DNA of 64,000 nucleotides from Paralvinella palmiformis (GCA_025642065.1 JAODUP010000095.1:446001-510000), one strand, 5' to 3'. Shown: positions 35,694-49,906, numbered from the stretch's first letter. A program made the numbers and translations. The notes: generated from the sequence alone by a model not told the origin.

Positions 35694-37797
35694 ACCGGTC
35701 GAAAGTCGGTGTTCAGATCACGCCAAAGTCTCGTCTAATGGCGGTGTACGCGAGGTGACCGGCGGCTTTCGGGGTTTCTAATGGCAACGAGATGCATATG
35801 TTGGCAACGGCTCGATAAATCCACACGGTTTAGCGTACACGAGGGATTAACAATGCCAGTGTGTACTTCTGTATATCATGACCAAGAGAAGGGAAGCCCT
35901 TTGGTCAGCAACGGACCTCCATTATTGTAGACAACCACTAATATAGAAACGGACAATATAGTACACAAAGCGCGATGCTCATATCATGACAGTACACATA
36001 ATAATGGAATGGAGTCATCTATGGTGTGCAGAATGGTCAAAGGCTGTGTGTAGTAATATAGATAACGTCCAGTGGAGACCAGGCCACATTATAGGTGGCA
36101 TCCTCACTACCATTAGCTATCTATCAAATAAATTAGCCAATCGATTAGACATAAACAATAATGACTGCATCGGTTTACATAATTAGCCGACTTTCACCAT
36201 ATTTACGTCTATTATCTGTGCGTGAATTCAGGTAATAACAAACGTCTTAATTACTAATTGCTGCACCTGATATCCTGTTTACTATTATTTGGACAGACAC
36301 TTTTGAACAAACCAACACAAAGATTCTCTGGACGCCGAATTGTAGAACATGTTGCTGGGATTTTTGTTTCCCGTGGAAGATGGAAGCCATTTCGCTTTGG
36401 TTACCCGCTAGTTATGTTATCTGGCGTAACTCAATACACGAACTTAAACGATATTACGTCGTTTGACGTCATAATCGCATAACGTAGTGGCACCAGAAGC
36501 TAATTGCTAATCACACAGTTCCAAATAAGAACAATCTCTAACACAATCAGACGGAAAACAATTCAATTTCGGGAAAATCTACCAAAGAAAATCGAAATAA
36601 ATTGAAATAATATTAAGGTGGCAGCAACCTGTGAATATCAACGATAAAACTTGGAATATTTAAGCATTTGTACTAATCTTGGAACAGGTAACTTCGTTCA
36701 GCTATTAGCATGGAATACATTAAATATGTATTAAAATGGATTATCTATCCCAACATCATATGATTGTAGTTATTTCTCTGGGTCACTTGTATCCAATTTA
36801 TCATCGATTAACCATTATTTATACAATAAAATTACAGTCATTTCGGGCAAATTCAAGTCTTTTATTTATGACGTCACCGAACAGGGTAAAATTATTAAAT
36901 TTATTTAAAAGCTGTGTAATGTTTAAATTTGGCGCACGAATTGTCCAAAAATAATTGGATCAAATTGGTTCATTGGATATGTAAAAATAAATAAAAAGGA
37001 TAACCTCTGCCCCGCTAACAAAATATTGATGTTTAACTTTCTTTCTGAAGCTGATATTTAATATCTAAAATGGTATTTTCTACGCAGATAATATAATGTT
37101 TAACGGTTGTCTGCCCGTTTTTAGCAGAAGGTTACTGCGTAACGACACATAAATGTGTCGTTTTTATCCGCTTATTCATAATACTTCACATCATCTCCGT
37201 CACGTGATGGTAGATTCCGTGGAATTATGGATATCTTCCGTCTGATAATGTAAACATTATCGGCTACTAAGTCATTAGATATTAGTAATTAGTCTTATTA
37301 CCATGACAGTTCTCCGGATGCTGTCCTTATATCCTCCATAAAGACATGGGATTTCCCAAACTGAATATTCTGTTTTTAAATAATTCCGCTTTTGTTCCAG
37401 AGGAATAAATTAGCCATTTATTGAAGAATGTGCTATAATAACTACAATATGTTCCTGGTCCCGAACAGATGACGAGCATGGAGAAAACAACAATTACACA
37501 TAAATACATCACGACGTCGGCAGGATGATTGTTTATATAACAATAGCACATAATAACGTGCTCTCATAAAAGGTGTTTTAGAAATCGATTATTTAACGTT
37601 CATCATTTCATAAGCGGATCTCTCGATATAGACGACAATGGTTACATTAGTGTTAAGTACGGCTAGGACTATCGGGAATTAGAAATGCTAAAGTAATTAT
37701 CGGTTCATTACAGGAACATACACATGCAAGCACGCAGGCACATACACAAACAGAGTAAACGAGAACTACAGCTAGAACTAGAGCTAGACAGGTATAG

Positions 37798-37799
<2 letters not shown>

Positions 37800-37868
<69 letters not shown>

Positions 37869-37895
37869 TAGATGGATAGATGGATAGATAGATAG
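37800..37895. repeat. (TA)n-(GA)n-(GATA)n microsatellite
   Basis: TA, GA and GATA runs in succession. Confidence 0.95.
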
Positions 37896-40103
37896 AGGGA
37901 GATTTACATTTAAAGACATATAGATAGACAGATAGATAAACAGAGAGATTGGATACATAGATAGATAAAATAGATAATCATAAGTGATATTCAGTGGAGG
38001 CCATGATTCAAGATGACACATTTACAGGTATATTACCTGTACAGAAAGATTCCACTCCCTTTATAACAATGACAGATTACGGGGATGTGGAGATGAAACG
38101 TTTCCACGTGAAGGTTTCACTATAATCCTCTGATGACCCCGAAACCTGACAGGTGTATGGCTCAGTGTGGCTTCCAGTGACTAATGGATATCAAAATATC
38201 CAGGTAATGGTTTCATTTCACCTTGAGATATCTTTTGTATAACATTAAGTCATCTGATATGTTATATTATATGAACCAGGCAAGGTATGTGGTCCATTTT
38301 ATATCCCAGAATGGCATGATATGCATGAAAAATAGTTTAAAGTAGGTTTTTTTCTCGGTTATATTTTAAAATATTCATTTTTTTATGATTAATGAAGTAG
38401 GGACGACCATCCATCCAAGGACAGTCGTGTATAGAGAAACAAACTCTGCACTCCGCGAAGGAAACAATACGAAATATTAAAGTATTCCTGCAATAAAAAC
38501 CTATATAACAACAAGTTTGAAATAAAAAAAAACTAATTTTTATTTTAAATTGTATACTTATTAGCAGAACTATATGTTAGCTTAGAGTTATAGAAAATTT
38601 TGAAAAATTACCTGATTAAATAATATTGGACTAGTTTACTATAAAGAAATTAACTGATGACCGGAAGTACCAAAGTAAGCCTTTATTCCACAGTTCTGAC
38701 AGACACTGTCGTCACACAGGATACATCTACAGGTGATATGAAGAATATGATCATCAGCAGATAAACTGTTCCAAACACAAATAATTAATATTTGAATTAC
38801 TTCCCTAATTATTGTCTGACTGTGATACGCAAACGTCTACTACTATGTTAAACTTATCTACATAACAATACTGTGTAGTGTATCCTTAAGTGAGTCATCA
38901 GATGAAACATCAAACGATAAACACCGCAATTTATATAAAATACATTAAGATAAAAATAATATATCAAGATTCAGTAGCTCTGAAGACGAGAACAATTATC
39001 CTTTATACTGACAAATGATGTACCCCGGTATGCCTTAGATCTATAAAAAAACACAACAGAATTGTTTTTGTCTTATCTGCTTCGTTCCAGACTTCTAATA
39101 GTCACATATAACATTAACAGTACCCTATATATTCTAAGCTGGATAACCTAACTAGGATAACCCTAACTAAGACAACCCAAGCTTAGACAGCTGGACTGGA
39201 TAACCGATGGATAATAACAGCGGTAAGATAACCGAGATATGGCTTCATTTTGAAGCCGATTATTGTCTTAATCGGTGATGTTTTAGCCAAAGTTCTTAGA
39301 CAAAAATCTGTAACGGGAATGCAGAAATAGGTACATCCCTGATGTCTGATTAACTGACGTCACTTCATCAAAATATGGCTAAGATGTGACCTCGGTGGAA
39401 CATTAATTTTGAATCATAAATGTAACCATATTAACAGATCTTCACGTGGACAGAGAATGAAGTGGTATCACATAGGAACCATCTCGCACATATTAATATA
39501 ATACCATAGGAGACGACGGATGATTACAGATGACACAAGTTAAGGTATGTCATCCGATCATGTGTAGATAAGTATCAATTGTATTCGACCTTGCTACTTC
39601 CATATGAATATAACCTTTAGTTCCACTCAAGGATGTTAGCTCTATTAAGACACCGAAAAGACTGCCGATGATAGCCAGATCAGGTTCTCTGTCATTATCA
39701 CTTCCAGGACATTATAGCTGACGTCACGCCCTCATTAACATATCGTAAGCTGTTCCGACAGATTGCTCGAGTCACTACTCTATGTCCAGTCAGTCCCAGA
39801 ACACTTAGACTGGACAATAAAAGAGAGAGAGAGAGAGAGCTCAATGAATCTGCCGACGTCCTCTCGAAGACAGGCACTCTGATAATCAAACGGCCAAGTG
39901 GCATCCCTTCCGGAGAAGCAGATGTTTAGGTGACAACTCTCTTTCTCTCTCTCTATCTCTCTGAGGGAGTGATTTTTGAAGCTATCAGGATCATGACTGG
40001 TAACAAAATGTGGTCATCAGGATGATGTTAAATAAGGTGACCTAAATCTGATTGCAGTTATTAAATTATTAAAGGCGTTTACTTAATCTTTTACTTTCTT
40101 GTC

Positions 40104-40230
40104 CACTCACTCCCTCACTCACTCACTCACTCACTCACTCACTCACTCACTCACTCACTCACTCACTCACTCACTCACTCACTCACTCACTCACTCACTC
40201 ACTCACTCACTCACTCACTCACTCACTCAC

Positions 40231-40262
<32 letters not shown>
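40104..40262. repeat. (ACTC)n then (AATC)n microsatellite
   Basis: About 31 ACTC units change to about eight AATC units at 40231 by a single-base switch, suggesting that one repeat type arose from the other. Confidence 0.97.
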
Positions 40263-40265
<3 letters not shown>

Positions 40266-40497
40266 TTTATTTACTAATATTTAGATCTTATCACGAGCTG
40301 GTATTGATTTGTACAACTCAACAACATCATATAGACCCCGAGGAATATACAATCTCTAATTGTTCTATCTACACCCATCTTCTACAATAATCTATCATTA
40401 TTAACATCAGGGAGTCACCAACAGTTAAGTACATCCATATTTATGTCAAATATAATTGTTCGAACCAAGAACCTCACAGTTATTATCACCACTTGTA

Positions 40498-40564
40498 CAC
40501 TACTACTACGACTACTACTACTACTACTACTACTATTACTACTACTATAATAATAATAATAATA

Positions 40565-40596
<32 letters not shown>

Positions 40597-40602
40597 CATC
40601 AT
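40498..40602. repeat. Trinucleotide tract (ACT, AAT, ATT)
   Basis: ACT units change to TAA and then to ATT, forming a partly self-complementary run. Confidence 0.9.
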
Positions 40603-41899
40603 TGAATTACACTAATGACATATTTTTTACCCCAGGACAACAACATTGAGACAGATCCTCAGACCAGTAACATCATTGTCATCGTTACGTGAACTCAGTG
40701 ACATCGTGTAAACATGGACACCTAGAAAGCCTTTTGTGAAACGTAAAAAATTCTGATGATGATGATAATGGTGATGATGATGATAACCTGAAATAAACTG
40801 ACAATCAGGATATTTACCTCCATCTTATTTCTCCATATAATCAACAATCATAACGGTTAATCAGAGATGATTCTACCTTAATATAAATAATGATCATTTG
40901 TGCTTGCCTTCTATTGAAGGCCGGGTAGAGTGGTTTGGGGGGGGGGGGTATTCAATACCTTTAACCCAATCACTGGCATCCTATGTTCCAGAAGGAATCC
41001 AATAATTTTATGGCTTGGAAAAAACAGAATAAAAGATGGCACATTAGAGGGCGGTTAACAGAATTGACCTTGACATTTGATGACCTTCTCATCACAATCA
41101 TATTTCTGTCAAAACATAAAGATTGGAAGGATTTGAAGATGATCTATAAAGGATTCGGAAAGGAGAAGTAACTGCGCCAAAAGAGAGGGACAAATATATT
41201 GAAGGTCAACCATCTGTGACAAGAAGCGACACGGAGGATTCAGACAGGACCTACATCTGTGGCAGAAATTACGGCGAAGGATTCGGGTAGGACAAACATC
41301 TGTATCATATTAAATCTACACACCAGCTAAATGGCTACCGTGACTCAAGTGTACCTCCGCCAATTAACATAACGTTGGCCATTTATCAGCGTGAATACTG
41401 ACACTGGTAAGATGACGATAATCTCTCCAGTGACATTAATCATTCACTTGTCTGTATCATTATCTACGTGGAGCTTATCTTCATCTGTCTCTCCGAGTGA
41501 TGGAGGGGGTAGATTGTTTTACCTCGTTGGAGATTTTTTATGTCATCCCTCTATCGGGATCGTAGCAATCCGGCAATAGGCCGTTGGTAAGAAATATGGA
41601 TTCGGCATGAAAAGAATAAAAAATATCCGTTGCTGATTTACAGTTGATCAACGTACGGCTCGTGATAGATTTATGGCACTTCATTTAGGTGACACCACTC
41701 TGGAGCGATCGGTTCGTTTAATTATCTTCTCGTTAAGACTTTTGGGATGAAGCCTTTTCCCATGACCACCTATTTAAAGGTACCATCCCTATAAAGGACA
41801 ACACAAACACGGACTCTGTAATTACTATTTTAGGTAATATATATATATATATATTACGTCAAACAGAGTTTTTCAATTAGTTTTATAGATTAACTGAAA

Positions 41900-41990
41900 C
41901 ACACGCAGGCACACACGCACACACGCACGCACGCACGCACGCACACACACGCACGCACGCACACGCACACACACACACACACACAGAGAA

Positions 41991-42022
<32 letters not shown>

Positions 42023-42025
42023 AGA
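41900..42025. repeat. (GCAC)n-(CA)n-(GA)n microsatellite
   Basis: Compound tract with the same GCAC-CA-GA order as those near 8.1 and 18.2 kb. Confidence 0.93.
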
Positions 42026-42468
42026 TAAATGAAGTGATTTAATAGACTCTTATTATGTAATACAATAGCCATCTATTGTAGTTCCACATGTACTCTCTTA
42101 AGATAAGTTTTAAAACCTTGTTCATCATAATTACCTTCTAATAAATCTTTATGAAATTATCGGCAGTTCCCACGAGACATTTGACAGCCTAATGAGCTAT
42201 ATACCACAAATCATGGGTTATGATGGACTGTTAGTACCGTCTTTGCTTGTTTCGTTGTCGAATTGGTTTTGCTTACAGCGTGAATTAGTGTGATAGTGAT
42301 AATTGCGTGTGTTGTATGTTAAGACCGGTGTATTTAGGAGTTTATAAGATCATCGTGAAACTTGAAAGTTGGGCTGTGTTGTGTACGGATGTGGCAATAT
42401 CAAATTAGAAAGGAGGTTTCGATTAATGTATATCCCCCACTATCTCGAAAAAAATGAGGGCTGCTTGA

Positions 42469-42747
42469 CGCCTTTTGTCCAACAAACACGAATATGATAT
42501 GAATCTGATTTCGAAGAATGATGCCGTCCCTCCCTCATACTCGACCAACGTCAACATGACACGCCCACACATTACAAGTGAAACTATATCGTCCCCAATA
42601 AGACCGGTTGATCAGAATAGAAGAAACACAGGATTGATCCAGAGACATAGACAAATATCGGAGTCATTTGTTGATGTGATGAAAAATACTAGTCTGGTTG
42701 TGATATCCCGACTGCCGATCGAATTCGCAAGATGGCAGCAGTTTTGA
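42469..42747 (+). other. Open frame of 90 codons, unknown
   Basis: A plus-strand frame is open from just after a stop at 42466 to 42747 (reads NKHEYDMNLISKNDAVPPSY...). It has no low complexity and mixed polar composition, but no ATG near its start and no convincing splice sites at either end. It could be an exon of a plus-strand transcript or a chance frame. Confidence 0.15.
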
Positions 42748-42999
42748 AAGAGTCCTTTAAGTATGTAAAACATAAATTATATAGGCGCTCTGTTAGGGCT
42801 GTTAGTAGTGCGTTATGTGAGAGTTTGTGGGGCCTGAGTTCTGATATCAGTGCTACTTGTGTCTGCGAGTGTTTCATCTAATCATATAGCTTCCATAAGG
42901 ACTAGGTCATCAATATACAAGATCATTGTCGGTGGGGGTGGATGGTGATATACGATCCATAGCCATTCCGATAGCACATCTCAGGTATTATGACAATAT

Positions 43000-43640
43000 A
43001 TGAACGGGGGGGGGTACAGGGTGTGGTGAAAGATATGGAGATATGGAAGGTACGGGATGAGGTGGGATACATGGAATATTGTGGGAGGTGGGGAGAGTGG
43101 TGGGAAGTACTTGATATATTGGAATATGCGGTGTATGAATGGAGCTACAAGATACTGTGGAAGGAATGGGGTGTAATGGAAAGTACGGGATAAAGTGGGT
43201 GGGGAGAGTGAGGTAGGATACATAGGATATTGTAGGAGGTACGGACGAAGTCCGAGGTACGGCATAAAATGGAAAGTACGGAGCGAGTTTGGATACATGA
43301 TATATTATGGGAAGTACCGAAAGTGGTCGGAGGTACGGGATATAGGGGAGGTAAAATGTGTGGTGGGATGTATGGGATATGATGGGAACTTCGGGCTGGG
43401 TTGGGAAGTATGGGGTGTGGTGGGGAATACTGAGTATATTGGGAATTATGGAATATAGTGGGAGGTACGAGTTCTTGTGGGATACGTGGAATAGAGTGTG
43501 AAGCATGAGGTAGAGGGTGTGGTGGGAGATATAGAATACAGTAGAATGTCTCTGTTTAGGGAGGCGTGGGTTACAGTGGGAATTACAGTGTGTAATTAGA
43601 GGTACCAAGTAAAATGTGAGGCTCACGTTGAGAATATCGC
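43000..43640. repeat. Degenerate G-rich minisatellite
   Basis: Variants of GTGGGAAGTACGGGATATA (about 19-20 bp) recur through some 600 bp with strong purine bias on the plus strand. The long frames on both strands here, including one of 212 codons on the minus strand, are Pro/His/Tyr-periodic and reflect the repeat. Confidence 0.75.
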
Positions 43641-43930
43641 CCGTAAAGGGTTTTTAATGTTCAAAGAGTGTGGGTATAGGAAAATAATGATACGCTGTGG
43701 GGGTGGATATGGATATGTTAAAAAAAATGGTTGCTGAGGAGGGAATCGGAGTGTTTTAAAGGTAGATGATTCAGGAGAAGGCAGAGGGCAAAGGAGAAGG
43801 TTGGGTGTATCTTAGAACATAATTAATAAGGTTCTTTATAAAACAGCCTATATTTCAGGGATGTAGCTGTTTAATCTCGTAACTGATAACGTGAAGTCGT
43901 AGAAATTGGTGAGGTCAACTTGACAGGATC

Positions 43931-44160
43931 CGGTCTTTTTCCTCCCCCCCAGTCTTTTGCCCTCCGGTTAGTGCCCTTCGGTCTTTTGCCCCCTAGTCTT
44001 TTGCCCTTTAGGTAATTTGCTCCTTCGGTCTTTAGGCCCTTAGTTACTTCGGCCCATTAGTGTCTGGTTGTGTGTTTTGCTGATTGGAGGTCAATTATTA
44101 ATGGGGCAAAAGACCGAAGGGAAAAAGACCCCCCAAAAGACCTAGGAGGTAAAAGACCTG
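43931..44160. mobile_element. Inverted-repeat (foldback) element
   Basis: The left part repeats the motif CGGTCTTTTGCCC several times and carries GGTCTTTTTCC at 43932; the right part carries GGGGCAAAAGACCGAAGGG and GGAAAAAGACC, their reverse complements. The two arms could fold into a hairpin. There is no coding sequence inside, so this is a non-autonomous foldback or MITE-like element, or its terminal repeats. Confidence 0.55.
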
Positions 44161-45919
44161 GACCCCAACTTGACATGTAACAAGTGATTCGTAAGAAAAA
44201 TGATAAAATCACAGAAATATGCCGAAATCAGATAAGACGTAATGACGTTTAGCAAATTCCTATCCATAAAATCAGCTGTTTTAAGGAGATGGTTTCTCAA
44301 TTTCTTTAATAGACCACCTAGTATCAGCACCTACCTCATAAGACCAACTCAAATTATGGACCAATTGAAGACCTGTTAATGACTTTTGCCTAAGATATGC
44401 TTTGCTGTGCTCCTAAATGTAATCGAAAATGTCCTTCACCGCGACCATTTAGAGACATCCGATTACAAGAGCCACACCAACAGCAACTAGAACCACAACA
44501 ACAACAACAACAACAATAACAACAACAACAGTAAATCAATGAAGAGTTATTTTCCAAAACAAGAATGTTACCTTATGTCTTCGTCTTTTGATAACTCCTT
44601 CCTGTCTACGGCGGCGAGATGAATACTAAACTACACTGTTCCATCAAGCGGGCTAATTAATAGTTATTACTTCTGTTATTATCATTATCAGTATTACTAT
44701 TATTACCCATCTGACATTAGATGCTACTATCCACGGTTTATCGTCAATTTACCTGGTCAAGCTTAACGTGATGTCGATTTCTCGGTATTCAATTGGAGTT
44801 TCCTTATCACGACTATAATTGATAAATTAGTTGCCATCAAACGATTGCGTGACGCTGAGCGATATATCGAGTACAGTGGCCGGGTACAAGATAGCCGGCT
44901 GTGATAGGCTATAGGAATCCGGCTAGTTTGGAAATTAGATAACAAATTTTGATGACGTCATCGGTATTGTTGAACACCGTGGGATCGGTCATTTATTATT
45001 AACGAACCACGAGAGGGTTAGACGTACGGCGATGTGCGTGTTAAACGTGTTCTGAGGCCCCAACGCGGCAATATAGTATTGATTTTTTTTCTGGTTTTAT
45101 TGCAACTAACTTACAAAGGCCGCATCAACGTGGCTTCGATGCTAATATGGCGAGATATGAGAGTAAATTATTTATTTACACGATCTATCCAATGTAAGTC
45201 ATGTTCCGCCATGACATGTGTACATAGAATGGTCATGTTCTGCCATTAGTGTTGTCTATATGTTAGCCGTGTTACGCGGTATTTTAGGTATACATCATGG
45301 CCATGTTCTATCTGCTTTAAGAATTTTAAATGTGATTACCATGTTCTGCCATGACGCGTATACATAAAACTTTCCGCGAAGTTAGTATTTAGTTTTTCTG
45401 TAAAAAAAGTCCACAGTTGTGTTGCCGAACCAGGCATTGTATCTCCATCGCTCCATTGCATGTAATCAGTGCTGTCACAATATTTTCCTAAATAAAGTAC
45501 ACATTTTGACCAAAAAGTATTAAGTTCTTTTTAAAAAAGCATTAAAATATATATATATTTTTGTCATTTGTAAAACTTTTACATACTTAGATCAGGGACG
45601 CGTAAGACATAATTAGAAAAATTATTTAGCAAGTGCATGCATTACGTGGGAACTGGGCAATTTATGCACGCAGTTACGAAAGTGCAAGTATACAAAAAGG
45701 TAATGAAGCATAAAGATTTGTTGTATTATATACAATATATGATAGTTAAATTGTCATTTATTCCAGCCAAAAAGATCAGCCGTTTAATAAATCAATACAA
45801 ATGACTGATGCTAAGTTTGATACTTGTATCATATATCATCTGAGAGACTGAGATAAATGCTAAAATTGTAAATACAAACAAATAGATCTTGTTATAAATT
45901 CTTTTTTTTATGATTACAG

Positions 45920-45968
45920 ACATACACAGCGCTGTATGATGCTGCTCTCTACAAGTGATTACCACCAG
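45920..45968 (+). CDS. Possible short internal exon, plus strand
   Basis: A 49-nt segment lies between a strong acceptor (TTTTTTTATGATTACAG) and a donor (CACCAG|GTGAGT). It is open only if entered in phase 2, reading HTQRCMMLLSTSDYHQ and leaving in phase 0. It does not fit the frame of the 33544 exon. It may be an exon of a non-coding RNA or a chance pair of sites. Confidence 0.22.
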
Positions 45969-46771
45969 GTGAGTACCTGGATTTATATCAAATCTCCAAT
46001 ATCATGTCAGTATCTAATACGTACCCACCCTGTACTTACTTCCTACCCATCCCGTACTCGTATATCACCCTTGTCCCTAAAGCTGATGATGCTATTTCAG
46101 TACACTACTCTACGAACCTAACCTTAATTAGGATTAAAGGTATTAGTCGTTCGCCATTCAACCAGTATCTATATAGTTGTCCAGGTAGAACGATCTGTTG
46201 ACTTCCAGGGGAGTATACTATGCCCAGCTGCCAATCATAAACGATTGATCTGATAATGACTGGTAGATTTGAACGAAGCATATTTCAGCTTATACTCTAC
46301 CACGCTTCGACTGAGCCAACACAAATGATAAATACCAGTGTACTGTAAGATAATAAGTTCATGTAACAACCACCTAATGAATTGTAGTGTATTGGACAGA
46401 TATTACACACGCACACACGCACGCACACACACGCACACGCACACACACACACACACATATATATAAATAAAAGCGAAACAACTTGGTAAAGATAACTATA
46501 ATGATACATATTATTAAAGGGAATGCTGCATATTATGGATTCGCATTAATTTATATATTATAGGCTTTATTTCGGTTCAAAGATGGCACAGTTGATAACC
46601 TCAATACAGCGATTAGATGTCATATCCTCAATACAACAGAATGATTTTAGTTTAATGGGAAATGTCAATTGGTGTCATCATGATACACATGGACTGTGAC
46701 AGTTTCAGAAGCAATTCCCGCCAATGTGATATTCCCGCCGTTTAAGACTCTTTTGTCATAATGTTTGGCGA

Positions 46772-46773
<2 letters not shown>

Positions 46774-46867
<94 letters not shown>

Positions 46868-46899
46868 GGACGGACGGACGGACGGACGGACGGACGGAC
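46774..46899. repeat. (ACAG)n then (ACGG)n microsatellite
   Basis: About 24 ACAG units change to about eight ACGG units near 46866, a one-base conversion like that at 40231. Confidence 0.95.
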
Positions 46900-47159
46900 T
46901 CTAAATATTAGAAGAAAGAAAGAACAACTCACTTATCCCTGTTGATATAAACATCAATTTTACCACAAAGTGATCGATATTGATGTATCCATGTCACATT
47001 AACATCGATGATATTTGACGATAAACGTATTTTGTCCTGTCAATATGGTGACACGACAAGGATAGGTGATTGTTATCAAACAAATAATACATTTAGGTAC
47101 CGACAACGTCTCCATTAAGGCTGGTCAGGGTTAGTGGTAGGACTAAACACCACAAACAC

Positions 47160-47535
47160 TATAACGTCAGGGTACTGTTATAAAGAGTATAGAAATAAGG
47201 GCACCTTCATAGACAATAGAGAACATTCTAACATTAGGGCAATGCTATAGATAGTATAGAACTCTATAACACCAGGGCAATGATAAAGACAGTATAGAAC
47301 ACTATAACATTAAGGCAATGTTATAGAGAACATAGAACACTCTAGCATTGGCAATGTCATGGACAGTATAGAACACTATAGCATTGGGCAATATTACAGA
47401 GAGTATAGAACACTATAACATTAAGGCAATGTTATAGAGAACATAGAACACTCTAGCATTGGCAATGTCATGGACAGTACAGAACACTATAGCATTGGGC
47501 AATATTACAGAGAGTATAGAACACTATAACATTAG
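47160..47535. repeat. Minisatellite of about 37 bp with 111-bp higher-order unit
   Basis: Units resembling AGTATAGAACACTATAACAT plus TAAGGCAATGTTATAGAG repeat about ten times. A three-unit block of 111 bp beginning at 47301 is repeated almost exactly at 47412. Confidence 0.9.
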
Positions 47536-48527
47536 GAACTTTATGCTCCGTTTATTTCTATCATTATCAATTTGATAGGGCACCTTTTTAGATAAGAAGA
47601 AGACACCTCATAGATATGTTTCAAGGCCAAGGGCCCTTTGGGCGGATCCTCGATGAACCTACGCTATATACCAACATCATGGGAATTTAATTGTATATAT
47701 TTATATTTCATCTTCGGTGAATTCTATAGATAACGAACTTTCACTAAATTCAAATAATAATAATAATAATCATCATCATTATGAACTATCTGGCAAACAA
47801 GCAGTACGTTTTTGTTCCACAACAAACCATTCGTGATACTCGCTTTGTCGGGATCATCAAGTCATGACAGAACAATTCGGCAGCGGAGTCGAGACTGTTT
47901 TGAAGCTGGGAACTATCGTTTTCTAGTTTATTGCGACTGAGGCAATACATCGGGTAATAAGATTGCTACTCTTTCGGCGCCATGTTAATACGTCACCGCA
48001 AACAGCGAGACATTTGACCAATTATAGCACCGAATATAGACACGTGACATTGTAAACAAATACAGTGCAGCCTCGGTATAGTTATGTCAGTTAGGGGCTA
48101 CACGCTTCAGGGAGCCACGACAAAGGAAATACACCGACAGCTCCGACATTTCCCCTCCTATCCCCCAGGGGAGATAGTGGGTGGGTGAACCGTGATCGAG
48201 ATGTCTGCCTCGGGATCCATTACAACATCAAAAAAGTCATCTAGCTCCATTCCGGATCGATATTTTATTCAATAGAGATCGTCTATAACGCGCCTGGCTT
48301 CGGGCAGAAAAACAGATAAAAAATGGCTGCCACAGATGACCGATGTTATGAAAATTGTGAAAAACAATTATTGGAGAAACTTGAGCCTCTTTCTGGATTG
48401 ATGATTAGATTAGAAACAACATAAACATATAATTGTCTTTTTATGTTCAGACGTTTTCGCATTTTAATATAAAATATGATATAAAATAATTAATATCGAT
48501 TTTTCTTTCTGGCAAGTGAAACCCATA

Positions 48528-48640
<113 letters not shown>

Positions 48641-48808
48641 TAGAGAGAGAGAGATTTCTCTTTTCAACACGTTATGTATATATCAACAAAGAACAGGAAG
48701 TTGAATGCCGTTTCTGTCGCTGTAGTATTTCCGGTCTGTTATGGCGGCATTTAGATGGAAAGAAGTGACGACCTGTCGAATTGATGTCATGTATAATGTG
48801 TGTGTTTT

Positions 48809-48843
<35 letters not shown>

Positions 48844-48984
48844 CATCCGTGTGTGCAACAACATAACATTTACACTTCTACCTTTAAAAAGACCGCGTCT
48901 AGTTATCAATTAAAGACGTCAGGTCCAGTTACGCTTTTATACATGAATTAACCAATCAGCAGATGAAAGGTCTACAGAGAGTAG

Positions 48985-49045
48985 TTGGTTTCGAGCCGGG
49001 CACGGGTCAGCTCCTACCGCACCACTCTACCACTTAGCCGCTAGT
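48985..49045 (-). mobile_element. tRNA-derived SINE fragment
   Basis: On the minus strand, TAGCGGCTAAGTGGTAGAGTG and a B-box-like CCCGGCTCGAAAC are correctly spaced for an internal pol III promoter. No acceptor stem. Confidence 0.45.
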
Positions 49046-49906
49046 ATTATAGCTTTGTTATTGCTGATAAAGACATCTCAGGACTCCGACAGTCATCAAG
49101 GGTTAATGGAGCACGCGTGGGCCAAAGTAAACTTAGTTACCAATCTGTTAAATGTCGGTAGCAAGATAGACACACCTGTAATTATTCTACAGGTAAAATG
49201 TCCTATACACTACGGGCTAGTTTAATTATTCTTTACAAAAATAAATCACACTCGTCACGAAGCTGAAATATAACACCAAATGTGAAGAAATTAAATATGA
49301 TGTTCCTACATCTTTATTATCTAAGTGGATAATAAAAAATAAGACTGGGAACAGGTAATCTGATACAACAGAGTACCACAAGAAAAGTAATCCTTGAATA
49401 ATTGTATGCTCATAATAATTTATATCTCACCGTAATCAATTTATGAAATGGAGAAAAGTGATTAAAAACTAACACTGATTAATGTTGACTTAGTAGCTAC
49501 CTGTCTTGAAGCTACTTATCCAACTAGGTTACTACAGGTAGTTGATTGAACTGACCTTATTATACAGGGTCTAGTACAGGGGTAGTAACAACCTTGGTTT
49601 TTAATTCCACAAATTAATTGTAAAACAGTTGGTAGCGCACACATAGAAAAGGGCGAAGGCCAAGGGATGCTTCCTTACTTAAGATGGTTTATTCATCTGA
49701 AATAAGCATCGGCCTGACCATATTAATTCCTCATGGTATAGCTCTTGGTCTGTTTCTAACTTCTAACACCAACGCTGAGGCTCCATAATGTACTCACTCA
49801 CTCACTCACTCACTCACTCACTCACTCACTCACTCTCAGCCACATACCCACCCACCCCGTTATTTAACAATCGAGACTGAAACGAAAACCGAAACTACAA
49901 ACTTAC

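Larger units (their letters stand above)
36200..42460. other. Intronic/intergenic stretch without supported genes
   Basis: Only simple repeats (37.8, 40.1, 40.5 and 41.9 kb) and AT-rich unique sequence are seen; the short frames lack splice or start support. Confidence 0.45.
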
